Origin: Deltaproteobacteria bacterium | Lineage (GTDB): Bacteria > Myxococcota_A > UBA9042 > PHBI01 | Direction: 5' to 3' | Assembly (NCBI GenBank): GCA_006226565.1 | Contig: SBGO01000671.1 | Location: 1-42,301, forward strand | Length of the DNA: 42,301 nucleotides | In this document: positions 9,601 through 16,605 of the stretch, piece by piece | How the letters are laid out: each line of letters begins with the position of its first letter | How positions within the stretch are numbered: position 1 is the first letter of the stretch | The notes under the pieces: model-generated | Databases searched by the model: none | What the model was told of the DNA's origin: nothing | Seen by the model: the letters and a program-made list of their open reading frames with translations, nothing else | Made by a program: the position numbers and the translations under genes

Positions 9601-11289
9601 TGCCTCTGCCATGGCGACGTCTGCGACCTCGGGGGCTTCGTCGCCTCGGTGGGCCTGGCGGAGATCGCGCGCTGGCTCGAGGCCAACCCGAGCGAGGTGC
9701 TGATCCTCTCGCTCGAGGCCAAGGTCGCCGACAAGCAGGACGTGGTGGACGCCTTCGAGGCGGCGGGCCTGCTCGCGCACCTCGCCGAGCCGCCGATGAC
9801 CTACTGCCCGTCCTGGGACCCGACCTGCGTGCCCGAGGAGCTCCTCGGCTGCACCGAGGAGGAGCGGACGGCCGACGCGTGCCACCCCGATCCCGAGCGC
9901 TGGCCCTACCCCTACCCGTGGAACGCGATGGCCGTGCGCGACAAGCGCCTCTTCGTCTTCGGCGCCGACATCAGCCCGAGCTACGTCGCGCGCAGCTGGC
10001 ACGGGACGCTGAGCTGGGAGGAGCAGCGCTGCGAGAACCGCAACCCGCAGAACGGCGCGCTGGCCTTGCCGCGCGACTGGGAGCTCTACCGCCTGCAGCA
10101 CTCGCGCTCGTCGATCTTCGAGCTGCCGGACTTCGTCGCGTCGACCTGCGCCAACACGACCGACTACCTGACCGACGTCGTCGCGCAGTGCCAGGGCGAG
10201 ACGGACCACCGCATCAACCTCATCCAGGTCGACTTCCACGACTCGGGGCCGGGCGTGTACGAGGTCGTCAACATGCTCAACGGCGTGGAGCACCTCGCCG
10301 TCCCGTACCAGGACCAGTGCGCCGAGGTCCCGAACCTGCTGCCGTGCATGGGCGACTTCCAGTGCGCCTCGGGGATCTGCAGCGACGCCTTCGTCTGCGT
10401 CGGCTGCGAGACGAACGCCGACTGCGGCGCGGGCCGATACTGCCACAACGTCCTCTTCAACTGCTTCGACAAGGCCGCGGACGGCGCCGTCTGCGGGGCG
10501 GACGAGGAGTGCCTGTCGGGGGACTGCCACCGCTTCTTCTGCGCCAACTGCCACGGAGACGGCGACTGCGACGGCGGCGAGTTCTGCGACAGCGTGACGT
10601 CGGTCTGCAAGCCCAAGCTCGACGCCGGCGCCGTCTGCATCCGCGACGGCGTCTGCGCCAGCGGCACCTGCTACGGCTACTGCGCCGACTGCGACAGCAA
10701 CGCGGACTGCGCGGAGGACGCGTACTGCCTCGCCGGTGTCTGCGCGCCGGACCTCGACAACGGCTTCTTCTGTAGCCGCGACGCCGAGTGCCGGTCCGGC
10801 CACTGCGACGTCGTCTGCGTCGCCTGCGAGCAGGACGGCCACTGCGGCGCGGGCGAGTTCTGCGACCTGTTCGGCGCGTGCGTGCCCCAGGGCGGGCTGG
10901 GCGACTTCTGCAGCGCGGACGGCGACTGCACGTCGGGGCACTGCGCCGAGCTCGCCGGGCTCGGGGCGTGCGTCGCGTGCGAGTCCGACAACCACTGCGC
11001 CGGCGGCGAGTTCTGCGACACCTTCACGTTCGAGTGCGAGGCGCTCGGCGGAAACGGCGCGTTCTGCTCGGCCAACAGCGAGTGCGCCTCCGGCCACTGC
11101 GTCGAGGTGCTCGGCCTCGGCGGCTGCGTGGCGTGCGAGAGCGGCTCCCACTGCGGCTCGGGCGAGTTCTGCGGCGCCGATTGGACGTGCAAGGCCAAGA
11201 AGGGCAACGGGTCGGCCTGCGTGACCGGCGGCGAGTGCAGCAGCGGCACCTGCTGCCTGCTGTCCTGCAAGAGCAGCTGCTGGCCCTGA
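6634..11289 (+). CDS. Giant Cys-rich lipoprotein with embedded PI-PLC-like domain
   Basis: 1551 residues. The signal peptide ends in LLLAC (Cys19), followed by an Asp/Ala/Thr linker to about residue 100. Residues about 104-926 are dozens of short Cys repeats built on CDDGNPCTxDxC and CGDGxCxxxExCxxCPxDC, plus one CCEAHAGPGCG..CVC segment near 530-590. Residues about 927-1220 read as a PI-PLC X-like TIM-barrel domain: LTLAGTHNS (catalytic-type His), QLEDGVRSMQIDI, a second His in LCLCHGDVC, and EVLILSLEAK. After that, to the C-terminus, come Dickkopf-like repeats of the CxxxxxCGAGEFCD type. This suggests a surface-anchored, disulfide-stiffened protein that may cleave phosphoinositol-type or other phosphodiesters; the substrate is unknown. 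The ATG at 6634 has only a weak ribosome-binding site. It is convergent with the next gene. Confidence 0.85.
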   Translation: MRLISAVAVFAACSLLLACPADDRPDADTVQTDADAAQADADTAEPDADAPDTEGPDTDAPDTAENVDDADAADTAGADGDAEPGDADAPDATPDTSPPACATAADCDDGNPCTADLCDDGTCAASPVPGPCDDGQPCTVDDTCRFSACRGRPMDCDDDNPCTLDACAAGACTHAARTGPCDDGDPCTSDDVCGDGACGGAPVACDDGNPCTLDACDEGACRHAPAPAMPCDDGDPCTADDACFQGRCAGVPNPCDDGDPCTLDRCGPGGCRHAAHTGPCDDTNACTGLDRCNADGVCVGVPRSCDDGDPCTADSCVDGVGCVNTLLDACCGDGLCAAGEGCGSCPGDCPCDAPNLCTVASCQGNACTLAPRVCDDGEPATLDGCSLATGCTTQPGPYCGDGQCDHGETCAADCQPSCPDGQCTANETAASCPADCGPLCGNGVCNPSEDCLSCPKDCGCGAGDACTREVCVGGACVSRPLLDCDDGVSCTNDSCDPEDGCVNTVTGACCGDGVCTPEAGETAGSCGADCVAGPCCEAHAGPGCGVAPCVACVCQLLPSCCSEGWSSLCAQVARVGCPAECPACGACGDEVCAPQAGETCDSCPEDCGCDDANACTTDSCVDPGSGFRCQSAPSPGCCGNGVCEPADDEDCRTCPTDCGCDDGDACTNDRCVAGACQVGPATRCDDGNPCTVDACDAAVGCVFSPVAAGTPCDDADVCTLTSACSAQGVCQGTGQSCDDGNPCTDDRCDPQDGCVHVPALAGGGCDDGDPCTSGDVCAAGVCVGTNPCDDGNPCTRDCVSGGQCQHTNANGVACEDGDPCTDGDLCQGGSCRAGGPRDCDDGNACTAETCISAQGGCVYEAYDPICLEPDSVCVGAWCYVEGACGDGWCDETERHASWPPSTGANVCNVDCLPQCYGSHALCRRTLYDLTLAGTHNSNAAFEYGFLPASATQTYSLTQQLEDGVRSMQIDITDCQDWPEWLGILPAGELCLCHGDVCDLGGFVASVGLAEIARWLEANPSEVLILSLEAKVADKQDVVDAFEAAGLLAHLAEPPMTYCPSWDPTCVPEELLGCTEEERTADACHPDPERWPYPYPWNAMAVRDKRLFVFGADISPSYVARSWHGTLSWEEQRCENRNPQNGALALPRDWELYRLQHSRSSIFELPDFVASTCANTTDYLTDVVAQCQGETDHRINLIQVDFHDSGPGVYEVVNMLNGVEHLAVPYQDQCAEVPNLLPCMGDFQCASGICSDAFVCVGCETNADCGAGRYCHNVLFNCFDKAADGAVCGADEECLSGDCHRFFCANCHGDGDCDGGEFCDSVTSVCKPKLDAGAVCIRDGVCASGTCYGYCADCDSNADCAEDAYCLAGVCAPDLDNGFFCSRDAECRSGHCDVVCVACEQDGHCGAGEFCDLFGACVPQGGLGDFCSADGDCTSGHCAELAGLGACVACESDNHCAGGEFCDTFTFECEALGGNGAFCSANSECASGHCVEVLGLGGCVACESGSHCGSGEFCGADWTCKAKKGNGSACVTGGECSSGTCCLLSCKSSCWP

Positions 11290-11358
11290 CGCCGCCGCGC
11301 CGCTCGTGCGGGCTGAGGTGCCGCGCGCGAGAAGGCACGCGGCCGGCCGCTGACGGCG

Positions 11359-12960
11359 TCAGATGCAGTCCGGACCCGTGCAGGGGTAGAGGCAGTACCG
11401 CTTGGTGTAGCAGTTCGGAGCGTTCGGGACGCACTGCTGGAGCTGCTCCCAGTCCGTGCCCAGCAGCAACCCGTTGTATTGGATCCAATGGCACTTCTCG
11501 CGACACGTCTCGATGTCCGGGACGCCCGCGCAGGTGCCGATGTCCTGGCACAAGCTCTCGCAGGTGTCGGAGACGTCGAAGATGCAGAGGGAGAGCGGGC
11601 CGACCCAGAACGGCGGCGTGGGCGCGTCCGGGTTGATCACCATCGAGGCGGCGCAGGAGGGCGGCCCCCAGTACATCTCGGAGACGTACTCGTCGATGGC
11701 TCCTCCGATGCACGCGTCCATGCTCTTGTCCGTGAGCCCCTCCGACGCGAGCCTGCCGGTGCACCACCACGGACACGTCGCGTTCTCGAGGTGAGCGCCG
11801 GAGTACGCCTCCCAGAAGCCGCTCTTCGGGCAGGTCTCGGTCAGCGTCCCGCACGCGGAGGCGCAGCCGGGAGCCGGCTCCGACGGGAGCGCGCCGCACG
11901 CGGTGGACGCGCAGGCGCCGGCGGAGAGGCAGGCCGCGAGGGCGTTGCGCGGCCCGGCGGCGAGGGACTCGCAGTGGGACGCGCAGGCCGCGCTGTCGGC
12001 GAAGACTCCGGAGATGGGGTCCCCGGACACGCACGTTCCGTCGATGAAGGCGCAGGTCTCGGCGCAGCTGGGCTCGTAGCCGAGGCACGCCCGCGCCGTC
12101 ATCCCGTCGCACTGGCCGTCCTCGAGCGCCGCGTTCACGCACGGGAGCGCGGCGAGATAGCCGGCGTCGCCCGCCGCCATCCCGTCGCAGAGGGCGACGC
12201 ACGCGTCCGCGTCGTCGAGGACGTCGAGCTCGTGCGCCATGTCGCAGGCGTCGGCCGCGGCGCACAAGGACGTGCAGGCCTCCTGATGGGCCGCCTCGGC
12301 GAGGCAGACGTCGAAGTCGGCGCAGTCCGTCAGCCCGACGCTGCAGCCGACCTTCGAGAAGAAGCCGACCCCCTCGCCGGCCTGCGCCGCGACGCAGGCC
12401 AGGATGCACGCGTTCGGATAGCCGCCGAACTCGCCGATGCGACCGCACTCGTAGGCTCGCCCGCAGAACTCGCCGCAGGCGACGTCCACGAAGCCAGCGG
12501 GGAGCCCCCACGGCCCGGTGGTGCCGTCGGACGCATCTTCGCCGCCGGCGTCCGTCGTGCTCGTGTCCTGCGCGGGCTGCGTGTCGTCCACGGGGTGCAC
12601 CACGTCCTCGGGCGGGGGCACACCCGTGTCAGGCGTCGCGGTGTCGAGGGACGCCGTGTCCCGCATGTCGTCGACGTCCGCGTCGGGCGTGGACGAGTCC
12701 GCCACGGCGGCGTCCACGACGTCCTCGAGCGAGGTGTCCGCGATGTCCTCGAGCGAGACGTCCGCGACGTCCTCGAGCGAGGTGTCCGCGACGTCCTCGG
12801 ACGAGGTGTCCTGCGTCGCGTCGACGGTGCCCCCGCTGTCGCCGCACCCAGACGCGAGCAGCGCCGCGATCGCGAGCCCCGCGAGGCCCGCCATCCACCG
12901 TCGGCCCATGGCCCGTGCGACCGACACGTCGGCGCACCCAGACGTCATCGAGAGCTTCAT
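11359..12960 (-). CDS. Cys-rich lipoprotein with 8-residue tandem repeat linker
   Basis: 533 residues from the ATG at 12960, which has GAGGGGG about nine bases upstream. An ATG at 12909 (MGRRWMAG) would give a shorter, more typical signal, so either start is possible. The lipobox is LASGC. It is followed by about 110 residues rich in Asp, Thr, Val and Ser, including four copies of an LEDVADTS-like unit. From about residue 145 onward the protein contains repeated ~45-residue blocks of the form CxxxC(x)nACxxxC, for example CAAADACDMAHELDVLDDADACVALC, resembling a helical Cys-paired repeat. No enzyme motif is seen. It is probably a surface or periplasmic structural lipoprotein. It is convergent with the giant lipoprotein across 69 bases. 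Confidence 0.8.
   Translation of the reverse strand: MKLSMTSGCADVSVARAMGRRWMAGLAGLAIAALLASGCGDSGGTVDATQDTSSEDVADTSLEDVADVSLEDIADTSLEDVVDAAVADSSTPDADVDDMRDTASLDTATPDTGVPPPEDVVHPVDDTQPAQDTSTTDAGGEDASDGTTGPWGLPAGFVDVACGEFCGRAYECGRIGEFGGYPNACILACVAAQAGEGVGFFSKVGCSVGLTDCADFDVCLAEAAHQEACTSLCAAADACDMAHELDVLDDADACVALCDGMAAGDAGYLAALPCVNAALEDGQCDGMTARACLGYEPSCAETCAFIDGTCVSGDPISGVFADSAACASHCESLAAGPRNALAACLSAGACASTACGALPSEPAPGCASACGTLTETCPKSGFWEAYSGAHLENATCPWWCTGRLASEGLTDKSMDACIGGAIDEYVSEMYWGPPSCAASMVINPDAPTPPFWVGPLSLCIFDVSDTCESLCQDIGTCAGVPDIETCREKCHWIQYNGLLLGTDWEQLQQCVPNAPNCYTKRYCLYPCTGPDCI
12721..12816 (-). repeat. 24-bp coding minisatellite, four units
   Basis: Four in-frame 24-bp units beginning GTCCTCGAGCGAG (plus strand) at 12721, 12745, 12769 and 12793, the last one diverged. 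On the minus strand they encode LEDVADTS-like octapeptides in the linker between the lipobox and the Cys-rich region of the lipoprotein. Confidence 0.85.
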
Positions 12961-13123
12961 CCCGCGCGGCCCCCTCTGTGTGTCAACCTCCCGAGGGTAC
13001 ACCCGTTTTCGGGATCGCACCGGGCGTCGCCCCGCTTTTTTCGTCGGCTGTGACGTCGGCACGCGCTGCAGCGGGGTACACGACCGGGTCGGCCGTGTCG
13101 CCCGCGGCGCGCGGCAGGCGCGG

Positions 13124-16100
13124 CTACCGCGCCCAGAGGCCGTAGAACTCGGTGGCCGCCGTCGGGACGATGGCGTCGGCGAGGTCGTTGACGTCCGCCT
13201 CGCCCGTCCGCGGCGAGCAGCTGGTGCCGCTGCAGAACGCACCGAGCCCGACCGGCGTGTCGACGTTCGCGCGGTAGTTGGTCGAGAGGTACGAGCGGTC
13301 CTTGTTGGTGTCCTGGACGCCGTCGGCCTCGCCGGCCTTGAAGTAGAGGGCCGTCCGGGCGCTCCCGTTGAGGATCGCGGTGTCGCCCGCGCGCGGCGTC
13401 GAGGCGGCGATGGTGCAGGCGTGCGCGCAGGCGGTCGCCGCGGAGAGCGCGGCGCTGCCGGTGCAGGTCCAGCCGAGGCCCGCGAAGTGGTCGCGGAGGG
13501 TCTGACCGCCGAGGCACGCGGCGTCGGTGCGCAGGAGGAAGGCGTTCCTGTGGGTGACCATCAGCGCGTCGCCCGGCACGCGGTGGAACGCCGCGCTCCG
13601 GTAGTCGGCGTTGAGCGCCGGATCCGGCGTGCCGAAGGTCGCGGTCGTGCTCTCCCAGGCGTTGGGCGCGGGGACCGTCTGAAGCCAATTGCCCTGGTTC
13701 ACGCCGTCGCCCTGGTTGGTGATGTTGGCGAGGAAGGTCCAGCCGCCCCCGTCGGTGGTCATGTCGCAGTACACCTCGATGGCCGGGTCACCGCCGGGGC
13801 CGTCGGGGTCGATCCAGTAGAGGCCGTCGCCGGTCGACAGGCCCGCGTCGAGGACGTCGAGGCAGCTCTGGCGGGTCGTGATCTCGCGCACCCAGAGGCC
13901 GTAGAACTCGGTGGGCGCCGTGGGCAGGATGGCGTCGGCCTTGTCGTTGACGTCGGCCTCGCCCGTGCGCGGCGTGCAGTTGATGCCGCTGCAGAAGGCG
14001 CCGAGGCCGACGGGCTCGTCGACGTTGGTGCGGTAGTCGGTCGAGAGGTAGGCGCGATCCTTGTTGTTGTCCTGGGCGCCGTCGGCCTCGCCGGTCTTGA
14101 AGTAGAGGTAGCTGCGGGTGGTGCCGCCGAGCAGCGCCGTGTCCCCGGCGCGCGGGGTGGACGCGGCGATGGCGCACGCGTTGGCGCAGCCCGTCGCCCC
14201 GGACAGCACGGCGCTGCCGCCGCAGGTCCAGGCGAGCGCGGCGAAGCGCGACTGGAGCGACGCCCCGCCGAGGCAGGCGTTGTCGGTGCGGAGCAGGAAG
14301 GCGTTCTTGTGCGTGATCATGACGGCGTCGGCCGTGAGGGCGTGGAAGCCGGCCCCCCGGTAGTCGGCGTTGAGCGTCGGGTCGGGGACGCCGAAGGTCG
14401 CGGTCGTGCTCTCCCAGGCGTTCGGCGTCGGCGTCGTGACGAGCCAGCTGCCCTGGTCCACGCCGTCGCCCTGGTTGGTGACCGTCGCGACGAAGGTCCA
14501 GCCGCCGCCGTCGGTGGTCATGTCGCAGTAGGCCGTGAACGGGTCGGCGCCCCCGTCGCCGTCGGGGTCGACGATGTAGGGGCCGCTCCCGAGCGCCGGC
14601 TGCGCGTCGTGGAGGGTGGCGCAGCTGGTCTCGTAGGCACAGTCGCTGCCGTCCCCGAGGACGTCGACGCCGCCGGCGCCGCAGTCGCAGGTGAAGCCTC
14701 CGCTCGTGTTGGTGCACACCGCCCCGACCGCGCACGTGTCGGTCCCGAGGGCGCACTCGTCGCGGTCGGTGCAGGTGAAGCCGCCGACCGTGTTCGTGCA
14801 CGTCCAGGCGCCGGGGTCGCCGCAGCCGCCGTTGTTCGTCGCGCACTCGTCGACGTCGTCGCAGTGGACGCCGTCGGCGTTCAGGGTGTAGCCGGCGTCG
14901 CAGGCGCAGCTGAACGAGCCGTCGACGTTGACGCACTGCTGCTCGCAGCCGCCGTTGCTGGTCGCGCACTCGTCGACGTCGAGCTCGCACTGCGCGCCGG
15001 TGTAGCCCGTGAGGGTGCAGTCGCAGGTCTCGGGCGCCGAGCAGATGCCGTGGACGCACGCCACGGTACACACGGGCGTGGCGCAGGTCGCGCCGCTGTA
15101 CCCGGTGCCGTCGCAGTTGCAGACCGGGGTCTCGCCCTGCAGCGCGCACACGCCGTGGTCGCAGCCGGGGTTGCAGATCGGGGTCCCGGCGGAGAGCACC
15201 TGGCCGTTGGGGCTCGAGGGGTGAACGGGCTGGAAGCGGTGCATCATGTAGACGGCCGTGTCGCTCCAGGTGAAGCCGCCGAGGAGCGGGAGGTAGCCGA
15301 GGTAGTGGGTCATGACCTCGGGCCCGTCGTTGACCTGGTAGCCCGTGCAGACGCGGCCGGAGGCGTCCGAGAGGACGACGTCCCAGTCGATGACCGGGTA
15401 GATGGTGCCGGGGGGCAGCGGGAAGCCCAGGGCCTCCTGGGGGAACGGGGTGTCCGACGCGGTCGCGCGGGTCGTCAGGGTGCAGGTGCCGAGGGCGGCG
15501 AACTTGGACGCGTCGAGGCCGAGGGAGACGTTCCAGTAGGCCTTGCCGGCGAAGCCCTCGACGCCGCGGTAGACGGCGGCGCCGAAGAGGTAGCCGCCCG
15601 GGTTGGCGGTCGGGGTGACGTTGCCGAGGCCGACCGGCGCGACGTGGACGTCGAGGGCCTGGCCGGTGCAGTCGACGACCAGGTCGTCCATGTAGAGGTA
15701 GGTCGTGCCGGTGAGCGAGCCGGTGCAGGCGAAGCCGAGGACGACCGTCATGTCGCGGGCGCCGGAGGCGTTGTGGAGGAGGTCGAGGTCGGTGCCGTCG
15801 GCGTTCTGGCAGTCGAGCTTGGCCGAGCAGAACATGTCCTTGAACTGCACGGCGACGTCGAAGAAGCCCTGGTCGGCCTGGCGCGCCAGGGTGACGTCGA
15901 ATTGGACGGCGACGTCCGCGTTCTCGACGCACGTGATCTGCCGCGTGACCGGGGTCGGGTTCATGTAGGTCCCGACCGGGACCGTCCCGGAGACGTCGTA
16001 GAGGTTCGTCAGCTCGAGGGTGACCGTGTTGGTCCCCGTCGAGGCGTCGCAGGTCCCGACGTAGCTCAGGGATCCGGAGCCGTCGCCGTACTGCTGCGAG

Positions 16101-16309
16101 CTCATGGCCCGGGTCCAGACGACGTCGCCCGTGCCGTTGGGCCCGTTGTGGACCGTCAGCACATAGTCGGCGTTGGTGATGCCCGAGAGGTTCAGGGGCG
16201 CCACGTCGATCGCGAGGCGACCCTCGGGACCACCGGGCTGGGCCTGGATGCAATGCAGCAAGGTCAGGGCGGCGAGCGGACCGAGCCGACGAATGGCGAG
16301 GTGTGCCAT
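13124..16309 (-). CDS. Lipoprotein with shared N-module, EGF-like repeats and two fibrinogen-like domains
   Basis: 1061 residues. The ATG at 16309 gives a signal ending in LLHC (Cys21). Residues about 28-370 form a module shared with the proteins at 27517-29706 and 29985-32030; hallmarks are VGTCDAS, GFFDVAVQF, MFCSAKLDC and KAYWNVSLGL. Residues about 375-560 hold EGF-like and calcium-binding-EGF-like repeats (DVDECATSNGGCEQQC, DVDECATNNGGCG, DRDECALGTDTC). Residues about 562-812 and 814-1061 are two tandem copies of a fibrinogen-C-like domain with YCDMTTDGGGWTF and AFCSG. The layout suggests an adhesive or ligand-binding surface protein. No good Shine-Dalgarno sequence is seen. It ends 296 bases from the lipid locus but is separated from it by a hairpin. 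Confidence 0.85.
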   Translation of the reverse strand: MAHLAIRRLGPLAALTLLHCIQAQPGGPEGRLAIDVAPLNLSGITNADYVLTVHNGPNGTGDVVWTRAMSSQQYGDGSGSLSYVGTCDASTGTNTVTLELTNLYDVSGTVPVGTYMNPTPVTRQITCVENADVAVQFDVTLARQADQGFFDVAVQFKDMFCSAKLDCQNADGTDLDLLHNASGARDMTVVLGFACTGSLTGTTYLYMDDLVVDCTGQALDVHVAPVGLGNVTPTANPGGYLFGAAVYRGVEGFAGKAYWNVSLGLDASKFAALGTCTLTTRATASDTPFPQEALGFPLPPGTIYPVIDWDVVLSDASGRVCTGYQVNDGPEVMTHYLGYLPLLGGFTWSDTAVYMMHRFQPVHPSSPNGQVLSAGTPICNPGCDHGVCALQGETPVCNCDGTGYSGATCATPVCTVACVHGICSAPETCDCTLTGYTGAQCELDVDECATSNGGCEQQCVNVDGSFSCACDAGYTLNADGVHCDDVDECATNNGGCGDPGAWTCTNTVGGFTCTDRDECALGTDTCAVGAVCTNTSGGFTCDCGAGGVDVLGDGSDCAYETSCATLHDAQPALGSGPYIVDPDGDGGADPFTAYCDMTTDGGGWTFVATVTNQGDGVDQGSWLVTTPTPNAWESTTATFGVPDPTLNADYRGAGFHALTADAVMITHKNAFLLRTDNACLGGASLQSRFAALAWTCGGSAVLSGATGCANACAIAASTPRAGDTALLGGTTRSYLYFKTGEADGAQDNNKDRAYLSTDYRTNVDEPVGLGAFCSGINCTPRTGEADVNDKADAILPTAPTEFYGLWVREITTRQSCLDVLDAGLSTGDGLYWIDPDGPGGDPAIEVYCDMTTDGGGWTFLANITNQGDGVNQGNWLQTVPAPNAWESTTATFGTPDPALNADYRSAAFHRVPGDALMVTHRNAFLLRTDAACLGGQTLRDHFAGLGWTCTGSAALSAATACAHACTIAASTPRAGDTAILNGSARTALYFKAGEADGVQDTNKDRSYLSTNYRANVDTPVGLGAFCSGTSCSPRTGEADVNDLADAIVPTAATEFYGLWAR
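13127..14625 (-). repeat. Tandem duplicated fibrinogen-like domain coding region
   Basis: Two consecutive ~750-bp copies (about 13127-13868 and 13869-14625) encode collinear domains of about 245 residues. By eye roughly 70 percent of residues match, including the blocks CDMTTDGGGWTF, PNAWESTTATFG, STPRAGDTA and PRTGEADVND. This indicates an internal gene duplication. Confidence 0.8.
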
Positions 16310-16551
16310 GGCGATGACCGGGATGCGGGAGGGGATGTGGGGACGGAGCCCGAGGGCAACCCCACGGTAGCATGTCGCGGCGCAGCACGAAACGACGGCG
16401 TTCGAGCCCCCCCCGCACGCTCGAAACCGACGGCCTGTGCCGCGACAGACACCGCACGCCGTAGGCTCGCCGAGCCTTGGAGGCACGGGGCCGAGCACAG
16501 GCGAAGCAGGCTCACGGCGACTCGGCGAGGTGCGCGTGCTCCCCATCGTGA

Positions 16552-16583
16552 AACAGGCGAGCCCCTGATGGGGCTCGCCTGTT
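16552..16583 (-). terminator. Strong hairpin ending the lipid operon
   Basis: A perfect 14-bp inverted repeat: arms AACAGGCGAGCCCC (16552-16565) and GGGGCTCGCCTGTT (16570-16583), 4-base loop. It lies 22 bases beyond the megasynthase stop. On the minus strand the stem runs into TTT then CACG, a short U-tract. It is the best terminator in the window. The rest of the 296-base gap (16310-16605) shows no gene. Confidence 0.85.
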
Positions 16584-16605
16584 CGATGTCGCAATGCCGT
16601 GAGGG

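Noticed and set aside
5821-11151. Very long minus-strand open frame opposite the giant lipoprotein
   Set aside because: It is the mirror of the Cys-rich plus-strand gene in high-GC DNA. It has Ala/Val/Gly/Arg/Asp-only composition and no domain over its first ~1500 codons. Only its last ~207 codons are a real gene (YdeI family).
11320-11343. Hairpin between the convergent genes ending at 11289 and 11359
   Set aside because: GCCGCG and CGCGGC give only six pairs around a 12-base loop, which is expected by chance at this GC content.
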